From DASSWG01 sp041689995 (GTDB lineage: Bacteria > Bacteroidota > Bacteroidia > Flavobacteriales > Flavobacteriaceae), in the NCBI GenBank assembly GCA_041689995.1, contig JBDNFD010000072.1, forward strand, positions 1 to 37,200: 37,200 nucleotides of DNA. Direction: 5' to 3'. The notes beneath the pieces were generated by a model that saw nothing but the letters and a program-made list of their open reading frames with translations, searched no databases and was not told the DNA's origin. The position numbers and the translations under genes are program-made. Positions 30,207-37,200 of the stretch are shown one piece after another; the stretch's first letter is position 1, and every line of letters begins with the position of its first letter.

Positions 30207-31181
30207 ATGCGGGAGGCGGCTTTTGTGAAGCAAAATAAGGACAAATGGTTAAGATTTGAAAATCTTTTGCAACAGAATGTGAAAGTTTCGCCAGATGAAC
30301 TTTCCGAATTGTATCTCGAAGTAACGGATCATCTCGGATATGCGCGCACTTTTTACCCAAATAGTACGGCCTCGAAGTACTTGAACGAACTTTCGGCAAA
30401 AGCCCATCAGAAAATTTATAAAACAAAAAAAGAATCACGCGGAAAGATCGTCGTTTTCTTTTTATCGGAATTTCCGTTATTCTTTTACCAATATCAGCGC
30501 CAATTGCTTATTTCCTTTTTCGTTTTTGCGCTGTTTTCTGCTATCGGGGCATTTTCTGCGGCGAGTGACGGAACATTTGTTCGTGCCGTAATGGGCGATG
30601 CCTATGTGAATATGACCATGGAAAACATTGCGGACCAAGATCCGATGGCGGTTTATAAAGAAATGTCCGAAATGAACATGTTTTTGGGAATTACCGTAAA
30701 TAACATTAGGGTTGCGCTTTTCACCTTTGTACTCGGTATTTTTGCAGGGATTGGATCACTTTATATGTTGATGCAAAATGCCGTGATGCTGGGCTCGTTC
30801 CAATATTTCTTTTATGAACAAGGACTTTTATGGGAATCGGCCCGCACTATTTGGATTCACGGAACCATAGAAATCTCGGTCATTATTGTCGCAGGCTGTG
30901 CCGGTTTGGTCATGGGAAATGGAATTTTATTTCCCAAAACATTCACACGACTTCAATCTTTTATTCGAGGTACAAAAGCTGGCCTGAAAATCGTGATAAG
31001 TACTGTTCCTTTTTTTATTATTGCCGGATTCATGGAAGGTTTTGTCACCCGAAAAACGAACATGCCCGATTGGCTGGCCGTTCTGATCATCGGAATTTCC
31101 CTTTCCCTCATCATTTTTTATTACGTTCTTTATCCAATCTACCTTCATAAAAAACAAACGAATGGAAAATCAATACATTAA
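30207..31181 (+). CDS. SpoIIM-like stage II sporulation protein M family membrane protein
   Basis: A 324-residue protein. An N-terminal soluble helical domain (to ~residue 85) is followed by about five membrane segments. The stretch NMFLGITVNNIRVALFTFVL with GIFAGIGSLYMLMQN, and the later WIHGTIEISVIIVAGCAGL, are hallmarks of the SpoIIM/DUF95 family. In spore formers SpoIIM works with SpoIID and SpoIIP in peptidoglycan degradation. In Bacteroidota no sporulation occurs, so the name is only a family label. It starts 35 bp from the divergent RDD gene and overlaps the next gene by 20 bp. Confidence 0.9.
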   Translation: MREAAFVKQNKDKWLRFENLLQQNVKVSPDELSELYLEVTDHLGYARTFYPNSTASKYLNELSAKAHQKIYKTKKESRGKIVVFFLSEFPLFFYQYQRQLLISFFVFALFSAIGAFSAASDGTFVRAVMGDAYVNMTMENIADQDPMAVYKEMSEMNMFLGITVNNIRVALFTFVLGIFAGIGSLYMLMQNAVMLGSFQYFFYEQGLLWESARTIWIHGTIEISVIIVAGCAGLVMGNGILFPKTFTRLQSFIRGTKAGLKIVISTVPFFIIAGFMEGFVTRKTNMPDWLAVLIIGISLSLIIFYYVLYPIYLHKKQTNGKSIH

Positions 31182-32046
31182 CTTTAAAAAGCAACGCGAA
31201 ATAGGTGAAATTATCAGTGATACTTTCAAATTTCTACGGGAAAATTACAAGTTGCTTTTCACCCTAATTTTCAAAATTACTGGTCCCGCATTTCTAATTC
31301 TGTTACTTTCTGCCGGTTATTATTTATTTGTTTCCATCGGAATTTTCGAAGAAATCGGTGATACGCCCAATTTGCTCTTTTCGGGTGCACTATTGACACC
31401 ACAAATCTTTTTGGCACTTTTTATTATGCTCATCTCGTTGATAATTTATTCCAGCCTTTTATACGGAACCGTTCTACATTTCATAAAATCCTATATAGAA
31501 AATAAAGGGGTTATCGATGAAACAGAAGTAAAATTTGGCGTGAAAAATTCTGTTTGGGAGCTAATCGGAACCAGCGTCATAACGGGAATTATGGTTTTTT
31601 TCGGACTTATGTTATGCATTTTTCCGGGCATTTATTTGATGGTGCCGTTATCTCTAACATTTTCAATTTTGATTTTCGATAAACTGGGAATTACCGAATC
31701 GATTTCCCACTGTTTCACGTTGATAAAAGGAAATTGGTGGGTCACATTTGCCTCGCTTTTTGTGATGTGGCTGCTAACTTATGTGATCGGTATTATTTTT
31801 AGTCTACCCGCCATTTTCTATAGTCTTATAAAAGGATTTACAATGGCTAAAGAAGGAAGTATGGCAAATCCTTCGCAATTTTTCGATTGGGTTTACCTCG
31901 TCCTGAATTTAATTTCTTCCGTCGCGCAATATTTATTGTACACGATCATGGTAATCGCCACGGCTTTCATTTATTTCAGTTTGAACGAACAAAAAAATTT
32001 CACCGGAACCATGGAAAATATCGACAATTTAGGAAAAAGGGAATGA
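31162..32046 (+). CDS. Multi-pass membrane protein of the MoxR operon
   Basis: A 294-residue protein with six to seven hydrophobic segments, including IFKITGPAFLILLLSAGYYL (starting near residue 38), FLALFIMLISLIIYSSLLYG and LIGTSVITGIMVFFGLML. It ends with FIYFSLNEQKNFTGTMENID. The layout resembles DUF4013-like or glycerophosphodiesterase-membrane-domain proteins, but I cannot assign a family firmly. It overlaps the SpoIIM-like gene by 20 bp and the DUF4129 gene by 4 bp (ATGA), so it is clearly part of this operon. No catalytic residues are recognised. Confidence 0.8.
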   Translation: MENQYINFKKQREIGEIISDTFKFLRENYKLLFTLIFKITGPAFLILLLSAGYYLFVSIGIFEEIGDTPNLLFSGALLTPQIFLALFIMLISLIIYSSLLYGTVLHFIKSYIENKGVIDETEVKFGVKNSVWELIGTSVITGIMVFFGLMLCIFPGIYLMVPLSLTFSILIFDKLGITESISHCFTLIKGNWWVTFASLFVMWLLTYVIGIIFSLPAIFYSLIKGFTMAKEGSMANPSQFFDWVYLVLNLISSVAQYLLYTIMVIATAFIYFSLNEQKNFTGTMENIDNLGKRE

Positions 32047-32819
32047 TTTATAAACGGCTGCTTTTTTGCATTATTTTTCTTTTTCTAGGCGGTTTTGGTC
32101 CGGGCTTTTCCCAAACCGGGAATTCCCCGCTGGAAGAAAATTTAACACAGGAGCGGCAAATTGTTCATCCACTTCAATTCGACAAAGAGCAAATTGAACA
32201 ATATAAAAATGATCAAGATTTTAATTATGTAGAAAAAATTCCAACTGAAAACTGGTGGACTCTGTTCAAAGATTGGATCGCCTATATTTGGAACCAGTTT
32301 TGGACTTGGCTTTTGGGAAGTTACGCTGCCAAAGGAATTATCGCTTTATTTCTCAAAATTATTCCATACCTTATCATTGTGGCCATTATTGGATTTGTGG
32401 TCTGGTTGTTCATCAAATTGAATCCCGCAGCGGCAGCTTTGAACGAAAAAAAATCTTCTATGGTCCATCTTTCCGAAGAGGAAAAAATTTTGAAAATGGA
32501 AGATATTCCTGCCTTGATCCAAAAAGCAGTCGAGCAGAAAAATTTTCGTTCCGCCGTGCGCTATTATTATTTGTTGGTCTTGAAGAAATTGGGCGACCAA
32601 AAACAAATCGATTATCAATTTCAGAAAACAAACGCGGAATATCTTTCTGAAATTCAATCACTTCCGGTGAAAAGCCAATTCGAATATATCACACACCTCT
32701 ACGATTTTATATGGTATGGCGATTTCCCTTTAACAGAACCCGACTTCAAAAAAGCGGAAAACGAATTTAAACATATGACAACCCTTTTAAATCCCGTGGC
32801 TTTTGGAAAACCAAACTAA
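32043..32819 (+). CDS. DUF4129 domain membrane protein
   Basis: A 258-residue protein with a signal peptide (LLFCIIFLFLGGFGPGFSQ), an exported linker, one membrane segment (ALFLKIIPYLIIVAIIGFVV, near residue 100-120), and a cytoplasmic DUF4129 domain. The domain is identified by AVEQKNFRSAVRYYYLLVLK and the closing EYITHLYDFIWYGDFPL. DUF4129 domains are common in MoxR and transglutaminase clusters. ATG 32043 overlaps the stop codon of the previous gene, and the signal peptide starts there; the frame is open further upstream but unlikely to be used. It overlaps the next gene by 17 bp. Confidence 0.88.
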   Translation: MIYKRLLFCIIFLFLGGFGPGFSQTGNSPLEENLTQERQIVHPLQFDKEQIEQYKNDQDFNYVEKIPTENWWTLFKDWIAYIWNQFWTWLLGSYAAKGIIALFLKIIPYLIIVAIIGFVVWLFIKLNPAAAALNEKKSSMVHLSEEEKILKMEDIPALIQKAVEQKNFRSAVRYYYLLVLKKLGDQKQIDYQFQKTNAEYLSEIQSLPVKSQFEYITHLYDFIWYGDFPLTEPDFKKAENEFKHMTTLLNPVAFGKPN

Positions 32820-34005
32820 AATAGGATTGGGAATTTTCCTCTTACTCTTTTCCGCTCTGGTTTTTTTGGAAGCCAGCCAGCCGGAGCCTGTCAATTGGAA
32901 CCCAAGCTATGCACGTATCGATAAAATTCCGTTGGGAAGTTATGTGTTATTTGAAGCTTTAACGGAAAAATTTCCCAGAAAAATCCGTCTCGTAAAACGT
33001 CCTCCTTTTGAATTTTTAGAAAACGACAGCATCAAAGGAACTTATTTCTTTTTGAATCCGAAAATTGCTTTCGGGGAAGCCGAATTGAACAAAATCCTAG
33101 CTTGGACCGCAAAAGGAAATACGGTTTTTATTTCAGCAAATTCGATCGGAAAACATTTATTGGACACCTTAAAATTAAAAACAAAAGATGCATTTTTCGC
33201 CAGATCCCTTAAAAAACAACCTTTTCTTAACTTTATAAATCCGAGCCTGAAACGCGATTCGTCCTATCAGTTTCATCGTAATAGAGACTTGATATATTTT
33301 TCGAAAATCGACACGGTTTCGCAAATCGCTCTCGGAACCAATTATTTTAAAAACCAGCGGTTCCTTCAAAATTCGTTGATCAATTTTATTGAAGCTCCTT
33401 TTGGAAAAGGAAAAATATTTCTTCATCTCTTTCCCGAAGCCTTCGGAAATTATTTCATGTTATCAGAAAACAACGCGGAATATGCTGAAAAAGCATTGGC
33501 CTACATCGACTTTGAGAAACCGTTTTTTTGGGACGGTTACTACAAAATCGGGAAACCCTTTCAAACTTCGTCGCTTTATATTTTATTGGGAAATAAATAC
33601 CTGAAGTGGGCTTATTATTTTGTGTTGATCGGGGCGCTGCTTTTTGTGATTTTCGAAGGAAAACGCAAGCAAAAAAGTATTGAAATACGACCACCTTTGA
33701 CCAACAAAACGCACGATTTCACGAGAACCATTGCCGGCATTTATTTGGAAGAAAAACAACATGCTACAATTGCGGCAAAAAGAATCAATTTATTTTTGGA
33801 ATATATCCGCACCACTTTTCGGATGAACACACAAGAAATAGATGCAGAATTTTTAAAAACCCTTTCCGATCGCAGCGGAAACGACCTTGATACTACCCGC
33901 GAATTATTTGATTATATTGCTGAATTGCAGAAAAAATCACAACCTAAAAAAGAAGAATTGCTGAAATTGAACAGCCTCATCACGAATTTTAAAAAGACAA
34001 GATAA
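32803..34005 (+). CDS. DUF4350 domain protein
   Basis: A 400-residue protein. An N-terminal membrane helix (IGLGIFLLLFSALVFLEA) leads into an exported DUF4350 domain with PLGSYVLFEALTEKFP, then LNKILAWTAKGNTVFISANS and FGKGKIFLHLFPEAFGNYF. A second membrane helix (WAYYFVLIGALLFVIFEG, near 270-290) and a cytoplasmic helical tail of ~110 residues follow. DUF4350 resembles a glutamine-amidotransferase-like sugar- or peptide-binding fold of unknown role. The start is TTG 32803, 17 bp inside the DUF4129 gene; no ATG gives the first membrane helix. The stop overlaps the moxR start (TAATG). Confidence 0.85.
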   Translation: MENQTKIGLGIFLLLFSALVFLEASQPEPVNWNPSYARIDKIPLGSYVLFEALTEKFPRKIRLVKRPPFEFLENDSIKGTYFFLNPKIAFGEAELNKILAWTAKGNTVFISANSIGKHLLDTLKLKTKDAFFARSLKKQPFLNFINPSLKRDSSYQFHRNRDLIYFSKIDTVSQIALGTNYFKNQRFLQNSLINFIEAPFGKGKIFLHLFPEAFGNYFMLSENNAEYAEKALAYIDFEKPFFWDGYYKIGKPFQTSSLYILLGNKYLKWAYYFVLIGALLFVIFEGKRKQKSIEIRPPLTNKTHDFTRTIAGIYLEEKQHATIAAKRINLFLEYIRTTFRMNTQEIDAEFLKTLSDRSGNDLDTTRELFDYIAELQKKSQPKKEELLKLNSLITNFKKTR

Positions 34006-35012
34006 TGGAAAACGAAACCGCCGAAGAAAACAGCGAACAAGAATTGCATTTTGACAACCGCATTCCCATGGAAGAACTGAAAACTGCCGTAAACGAACTA
34101 AAGAATCAGCTCGCTAAAATCATTGTCGGACAAGAAGGCTTTATTGAACTTTTACTCGTGGCACTATTGGCCGACGGCCATGTTTTGATAGAAGGAGTTC
34201 CGGGAACGGCAAAAACCATTACGGCCAAATTGTTCGCAAAAGCCATAAAAACGCATTTCAGCAGAATTCAGTTCACCCCAGACCTAATGCCAAGCGATGT
34301 ATTGGGAACATCCGTTTTGAACGCCGGCACTTCTGAGTTTGAATTTAAACGGGGACCCATTTTTTCCAATATCATTTTGATTGATGAAATTAACCGCGCG
34401 CCCGCAAAAACCCAAGCTGCTTTGTTCGAAGTGATGGAAGAACGACAAATTACCATTGATGGAAAACAATACGATATGCCGCCGCCATTTATGGTTTTGG
34501 CCACACAAAACCCTATTGAGCAAGAAGGAACTTATGCCCTACCTGAAGCCCAACTCGACCGGTTTCTTTTCAAAATAAATGTGGATTATCCATCACTTGA
34601 AAATGAATTAAAAATCCTACAAACCCATCATGATCGCAAGGAAAAAAACGCACTGGAAGAAATTGAGCCCGTACTTTCACCCGATTTGTTGCAAAAATTC
34701 CGCGGTCAAATACATCAAATTCTCATTGAAGAAAAAATCATGCAATACATTGCCGAAATTGTGGTGAAAACCCGGAATCATCCACACCTATTTCTGGGCG
34801 GATCGCCTCGTGCTTCATTGGGAATTATGCAAGCGTCAAAAGCCTTTGCTGCTATTCAGGGCCGCGATTTTGTGATTCCTGAAGATGTAAAAAAAGCCTT
34901 GGTGCCAGTTTTGCGCCATCGGATTATTCTGACCCCGGAACGCGAAATGGAAGGCGCAAGCTCGGAAGAAGTCATTGAACTCATTGCCCAATCTGTGGAA
35001 ATTCCGAGGTGA
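34005..35012 (+). CDS. moxR: MoxR-family AAA+ ATPase
   Basis: A 335-residue MoxR ATPase, a chaperone-like class that remodels or activates proteins, often those with von Willebrand A domains. Walker A is GVPGTAKT (64-71), Walker B ILIDEIN (124-130) with the following RAPAKTQAALFEVMEE, sensor 1 LATQNP (165-170), and EAQLDRF provides the arginine finger. GSPRASLGIM is sensor 2. It shares TAATG with the DUF4350 gene, so it is translated as the last member of this five-gene run. In most flavobacterial clusters I recall, a DUF58 gene follows, but none is found here. Confidence 0.94.
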   Translation: MENETAEENSEQELHFDNRIPMEELKTAVNELKNQLAKIIVGQEGFIELLLVALLADGHVLIEGVPGTAKTITAKLFAKAIKTHFSRIQFTPDLMPSDVLGTSVLNAGTSEFEFKRGPIFSNIILIDEINRAPAKTQAALFEVMEERQITIDGKQYDMPPPFMVLATQNPIEQEGTYALPEAQLDRFLFKINVDYPSLENELKILQTHHDRKEKNALEEIEPVLSPDLLQKFRGQIHQILIEEKIMQYIAEIVVKTRNHPHLFLGGSPRASLGIMQASKAFAAIQGRDFVIPEDVKKALVPVLRHRIILTPEREMEGASSEEVIELIAQSVEIPR

Positions 35013-35069
35013 TTTTAAGAAAACAATTATCGCAAGGTTTTTGTAACTTTACAAAATAAAAAATTTGAA

Positions 35070-35317
35070 TTGACAACAATCCGTGTAAATGAACGCAGTA
35101 AGCTGGGAAAATGCTCCTTGAATTGGCACGAATGCTTTCCGAAGGACAAAAAGGGGTGAAAATCATTGAATCGGAAAATGAAGGAATAGAAGATTTTCCG
35201 GTTTCCAAAAATGTTCCCAATAATGAAACTTTAAAAATATTAAAAGAAAATAACAATAAAAAGAAAGAAAAGGGAATGAGTTTGAAAGAGTTTCATAAAG
35301 AAATAAACTCTTGGTAA
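35070..35317 (+). pseudogene. Frameshifted antitoxin-like gene
   Basis: A TTG at 35070 starts TTIRVNERSKLGK, and after a one-base shift at an A-run (GGAAAATG near 35108-35113; one more A restores the frame) it continues LLELARMLSEGQKGVKIIE and ends EKGMSLKEFHKEINSW at TAA 35315-35317. The joined ~82-residue protein resembles small Bacteroidota antitoxins. ATG 35111 could start a shorter 68-residue product. The stop codon overlaps the ATG of a truncated toxin-like frame. A possible -7 box TAACTTTA is at 35044-35051. Confidence 0.6.
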
Positions 35318-35385
35318 TGTATAGTGTTTTCCCTCGCAGTTCCTTTAAAAAAGAGACTAGGATATTTCTTTATTTAAAAAATTGA
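35317..35385 (+). pseudogene. Truncated toxin-like frame
   Basis: The ATG at 35317 shares a base with the antitoxin stop (TAATG) and opens 22 residues, MYSVFPRSSFKKETRIFLYL..., before a TGA. The spacing and the start (MYSV...FKKE) are what a RelE/ParE-type toxin would show. The downstream sequence to 35506 has stops in every frame and no recognisable toxin core, so the rest is lost or scrambled. Confidence 0.4.
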
Positions 35386-35506
35386 TTGTTGAATTGTTCA
35401 AGATGGTAATCTTAAAACCAAAATATTCTCTAACCGATTAAAAGGAAAAAAATCTGTCGTAATTCTTTCTGAAAACCATATCTTTATCTTTCATAAAAAA
35501 CAAATC

Positions 35507-36034
35507 ATGAAAGTGAAAACATTTTTTCTGGTTATAATTTTAGCATTTCCCATTGCGAATGGCTTGAAAAGCTGCAGCAAAGACGATGCTCCCTCCGACC
35601 CAATAAGCCAATTACCCACACACACACAGACCGGGGAAAATACCTTTGGATGCTTGTTGGATGGGCAGGCTTTTTTGCCAAGTGCACTTTATGTACCTTA
35701 TAATTGTTTTTACCAATATGTGGACAGGGGGTTTTATTTTTGGATTTCAGCAACCAATAGAATAAATGGTATTACCAAGAGCATATATTTGGGTACAGAA
35801 AGACTTCAAATTTCAGAAAATAATACATATATTTTAAAACAAAGAGTAAATGGAAACGCCTTTGGAGGCTATTTTATTGGTAATGATAGTACAGGAGAAA
35901 TTCAAAATAATTATACTTCATCTATTTATTCTGGAAAAATAATAATAACAAAATTGGATTTCGAAAACCATATAGTCTCGGGAACATTTTGGTTTGATGT
36001 AAAAGACTCAAGTTTCGCACCCCGAAAACATTGA
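35507..36034 (+). CDS. Putative lipoprotein of unknown function
   Basis: A 175-residue exported protein with a signal region (MKVKTFFLVIILAFPIANGL) and a Cys at residue 23 (KSCSKDD) that could be lipidated, although the LKSC box is weak. The motif TQTGENTFGCLLDGQAF is typical of a group of flavobacterial lipoproteins (DUF6252-like, from memory), followed by a beta-rich domain ending VSGTFWFDVKDSSFAPRKH. Relatives I recall continue about 15-20 residues after the GTFWF strand; here the frame stops 26 bp before the IS-like region starting near 36060, so the C-terminus may have been altered by that insertion. Confidence 0.65.
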   Translation: MKVKTFFLVIILAFPIANGLKSCSKDDAPSDPISQLPTHTQTGENTFGCLLDGQAFLPSALYVPYNCFYQYVDRGFYFWISATNRINGITKSIYLGTERLQISENNTYILKQRVNGNAFGGYFIGNDSTGEIQNNYTSSIYSGKIIITKLDFENHIVSGTFWFDVKDSSFAPRKH

Positions 36035-36061
36035 TTTTACAAAGGGATAAAAACAAAAAAA

Positions 36062-36140
36062 AGTAGCATACAAACCTTGCTTAACGCCTGGTTTTACTGT
36101 ATTTTTATAGTACGAACAAGAAAAATACAAATATGCTACT
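36062..36140 (+). promoter_or_regulatory. Nested inverted repeat covering the transposase start codon
   Basis: Outer arms AGTAGCATA (36062-36070) and TATGCTACT (36132-36140) are a perfect 9-bp inverted repeat; the right arm contains the ATG (36133-36135). Inside it, GTATTTTT (36099-36106) and AAAAATAC (36121-36128) form a second 8-bp stem. A transcript entering from outside could fold and hide the start codon. Confidence 0.55.
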
Positions 36141-37200
36141 ATACAAAGATATTACTAAAACCCAAGAAATAAAAGCACTTTTTCAGCAGACTTGGAAACA
36201 ACCGGAATTTTTCGCACAGCACCTCAATCTGTTCAAATTTTCCAAATCCTCCAAGCTGTTTAATGCCGTCAAAAAAAGCGGTATCCCCTTTTGGGAATTG
36301 ATGAAAGTTTTGATAGTGCTCCCTTTTATGAATATAAAGAACGTGGGTTCAATGTTCAGCGATATTACGGTTTCTTGCCAAGGGCAAAAAGACAGCTATT
36401 ACAGGGCATTGTCCAATCAAAAATTGAATTGGCGCAACCTATTGTTGCTCTTTGTCAAACGGTACTTGGATCTCGATGATAGGTTTAGTGCGCCCCAAGA
36501 TGCTTTCAAGTGTTTGATATTTGATGATAGCGACCTAGAAAAAAGAGGTCAGAAAATTGAGGGCATCTCTAAAATATACAACCATGTCTCCCAGCGCTTT
36601 ATCTTTGGCTATAAGATCTTGGTGGCTGGTTATTGGAATGGAAGCGTGATGATCCCCGTTGATTTTAGCCTGCACCGAGAAAACAAGGACAGCAAGACAA
36701 AAAAATACGGTCTCTCCAAAAAAGAACGCAAAAAGCAAAAATCCACAAATAGGGACAAAGGGCTGCCCGTCTGCAAGCGTTTTGCGGAACTCAACAAGAA
36801 GAAGACCGATGTGGTTGTCGAAATGTTCAAAAGGATCAGCCAGCGCAAGATCCCTGTCGATTACATCCTGTTCGACAGTTGGTTTACCAGCTTGGGGCTC
36901 ATAGAAAAACTCCGCAGGGTAGCCGAGAAGGTCCATGTTATAGGAATGTACAAGTACAATAGCAAGCTGACCGTTGATGGCAGGGAAATGTCCATAAAAC
37001 AATTGAGAAAGCACCGTGGCAAAATGTCAAGATCAAGAGCCATGAGGCTCTATTATTTTCAGTATATAGGGGAAATCGACGGCGTACAAGTGAAGGTGTT
37101 CCTCACCAAGCGAGGTGTCAACGGTGCGTGGCACACTCTGCTGTCTACCGATACGGGGTTAAGTTTTCACAAAGCCATACAGGTGTACAACACACGCTGG
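36133..37200 (+). CDS. IS4-family transposase (3' end missing)
   Basis: A frame of at least 356 codons, open to the window edge with no stop. The first catalytic Asp is in CLIFDDSDLEKRGQKIEG (about residue 131) and the second in YILFDSWFTS (Asp248). The segment SKIYNHVSQRFIFGYKILVA and the lysine-rich KKERKKQKSTNRDKGLP are usual for Bacteroidota IS4-type DDE transposases. The third residue, a Glu in a Y-(2)-R-(3)-E-(6)-K type motif, would lie just beyond the edge; the final residues VYNTRW are its beginning. Whether the element is complete cannot be judged. Confidence 0.88.
   Translation, partial: MLLYKDITKTQEIKALFQQTWKQPEFFAQHLNLFKFSKSSKLFNAVKKSGIPFWELMKVLIVLPFMNIKNVGSMFSDITVSCQGQKDSYYRALSNQKLNWRNLLLLFVKRYLDLDDRFSAPQDAFKCLIFDDSDLEKRGQKIEGISKIYNHVSQRFIFGYKILVAGYWNGSVMIPVDFSLHRENKDSKTKKYGLSKKERKKQKSTNRDKGLPVCKRFAELNKKKTDVVVEMFKRISQRKIPVDYILFDSWFTSLGLIEKLRRVAEKVHVIGMYKYNSKLTVDGREMSIKQLRKHRGKMSRSRAMRLYYFQYIGEIDGVQVKVFLTKRGVNGAWHTLLSTDTGLSFHKAIQVYNTRW

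Larger units (their letters stand above)
36060..37200 (+). mobile_element. IS4-family insertion sequence, left part (cut by window edge)
   Basis: The region from about 36060 holds one transposase gene and its leader. The exact left boundary is uncertain because the right end, needed to find terminal inverted repeats and target duplications, is outside the window. Base composition rises visibly in G+C compared with the lipoprotein gene just before it, consistent with transfer. Confidence 0.75.

Noticed and set aside
30207..31181. Evidence for sporulation from the SpoIIM-like gene
   Set aside because: The family is widespread outside spore formers, and no other sporulation gene is present.
35386..35506. 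Continuation of the truncated toxin in another frame
   Set aside because: Each frame holds stops within a few dozen codons and none shows the Arg/His pattern of a RelE/ParE core.

Overview
The window is chromosomal DNA from a Flavobacteriales-type Bacteroidota, probably Flavobacteriaceae. The evidence is an AT-rich composition, a type IX secretion (T9SS) C-terminal sorting tail, many TAnnTTTG -7 promoter boxes with few clear Shine-Dalgarno sites, a K+-dependent membrane pyrophosphatase, and gene neighbourhoods (pyrE / birA / rsfS-ftsH / LUD-cdsA-psd-ACBP) that I recall as typical of this group. No rRNA, tRNA, CRISPR array or prophage was seen.

Region 1 (1-6500) is accessory, repeat-rich DNA around two sound chromosomal genes, coaD and an M14 peptidase lipoprotein, plus a T9SS cargo gene. 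It starts with a nested tandem repeat. It then holds two antitoxin genes whose PIN toxin partners are broken (one truncated, one with two frameshifts), a 100-bp duplicated terminator segment either side of the second pair, and an apparently intact YafQ-type toxin-antitoxin operon. The YafQ operon is flanked by two decayed antitoxin copies, each abutting a ~95-bp palindromic repeat. A cluster of palindromes lies at 6201-6444.

Region 2 (6500-30200) is dense housekeeping DNA. In order: NUDIX hydrolase / pyrE (divergent, 8 bp apart), an SRPBCC protein, birA / rsfS-ftsH, an LUD protein-cdsA-psd-acyl-CoA-binding protein run for phospholipid synthesis, valS / DUF1573 protein, an aspartyl protease with PDZ domain, pnp, rpsO, hppA, ndh, an ECF sigma factor with a four-helix membrane partner, a PlsC-like acyltransferase, a CoA-pyrophosphatase-type NUDIX hydrolase that meets a cyclophilin lipoprotein head to head with overlapping start codons, a TRIC-type channel and an RDD protein.

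Region 3 (30200-35012) is a tightly overlapping operon: SpoIIM-like protein, multi-pass membrane protein, DUF4129 protein, DUF4350 protein and MoxR AAA+ ATPase, divergent from the RDD gene. Together they look like an envelope-linked AAA+ system of undefined function, and this is my main candidate for an under-described system. The DUF58 protein that usually follows MoxR is absent.

Region 4 (35013-37200), where DUF58 would be expected, instead has a frameshifted antitoxin with a truncated toxin, a lipoprotein gene, and the left part of an IS4-family element running off the window. A nested inverted repeat covers the transposase start codon.
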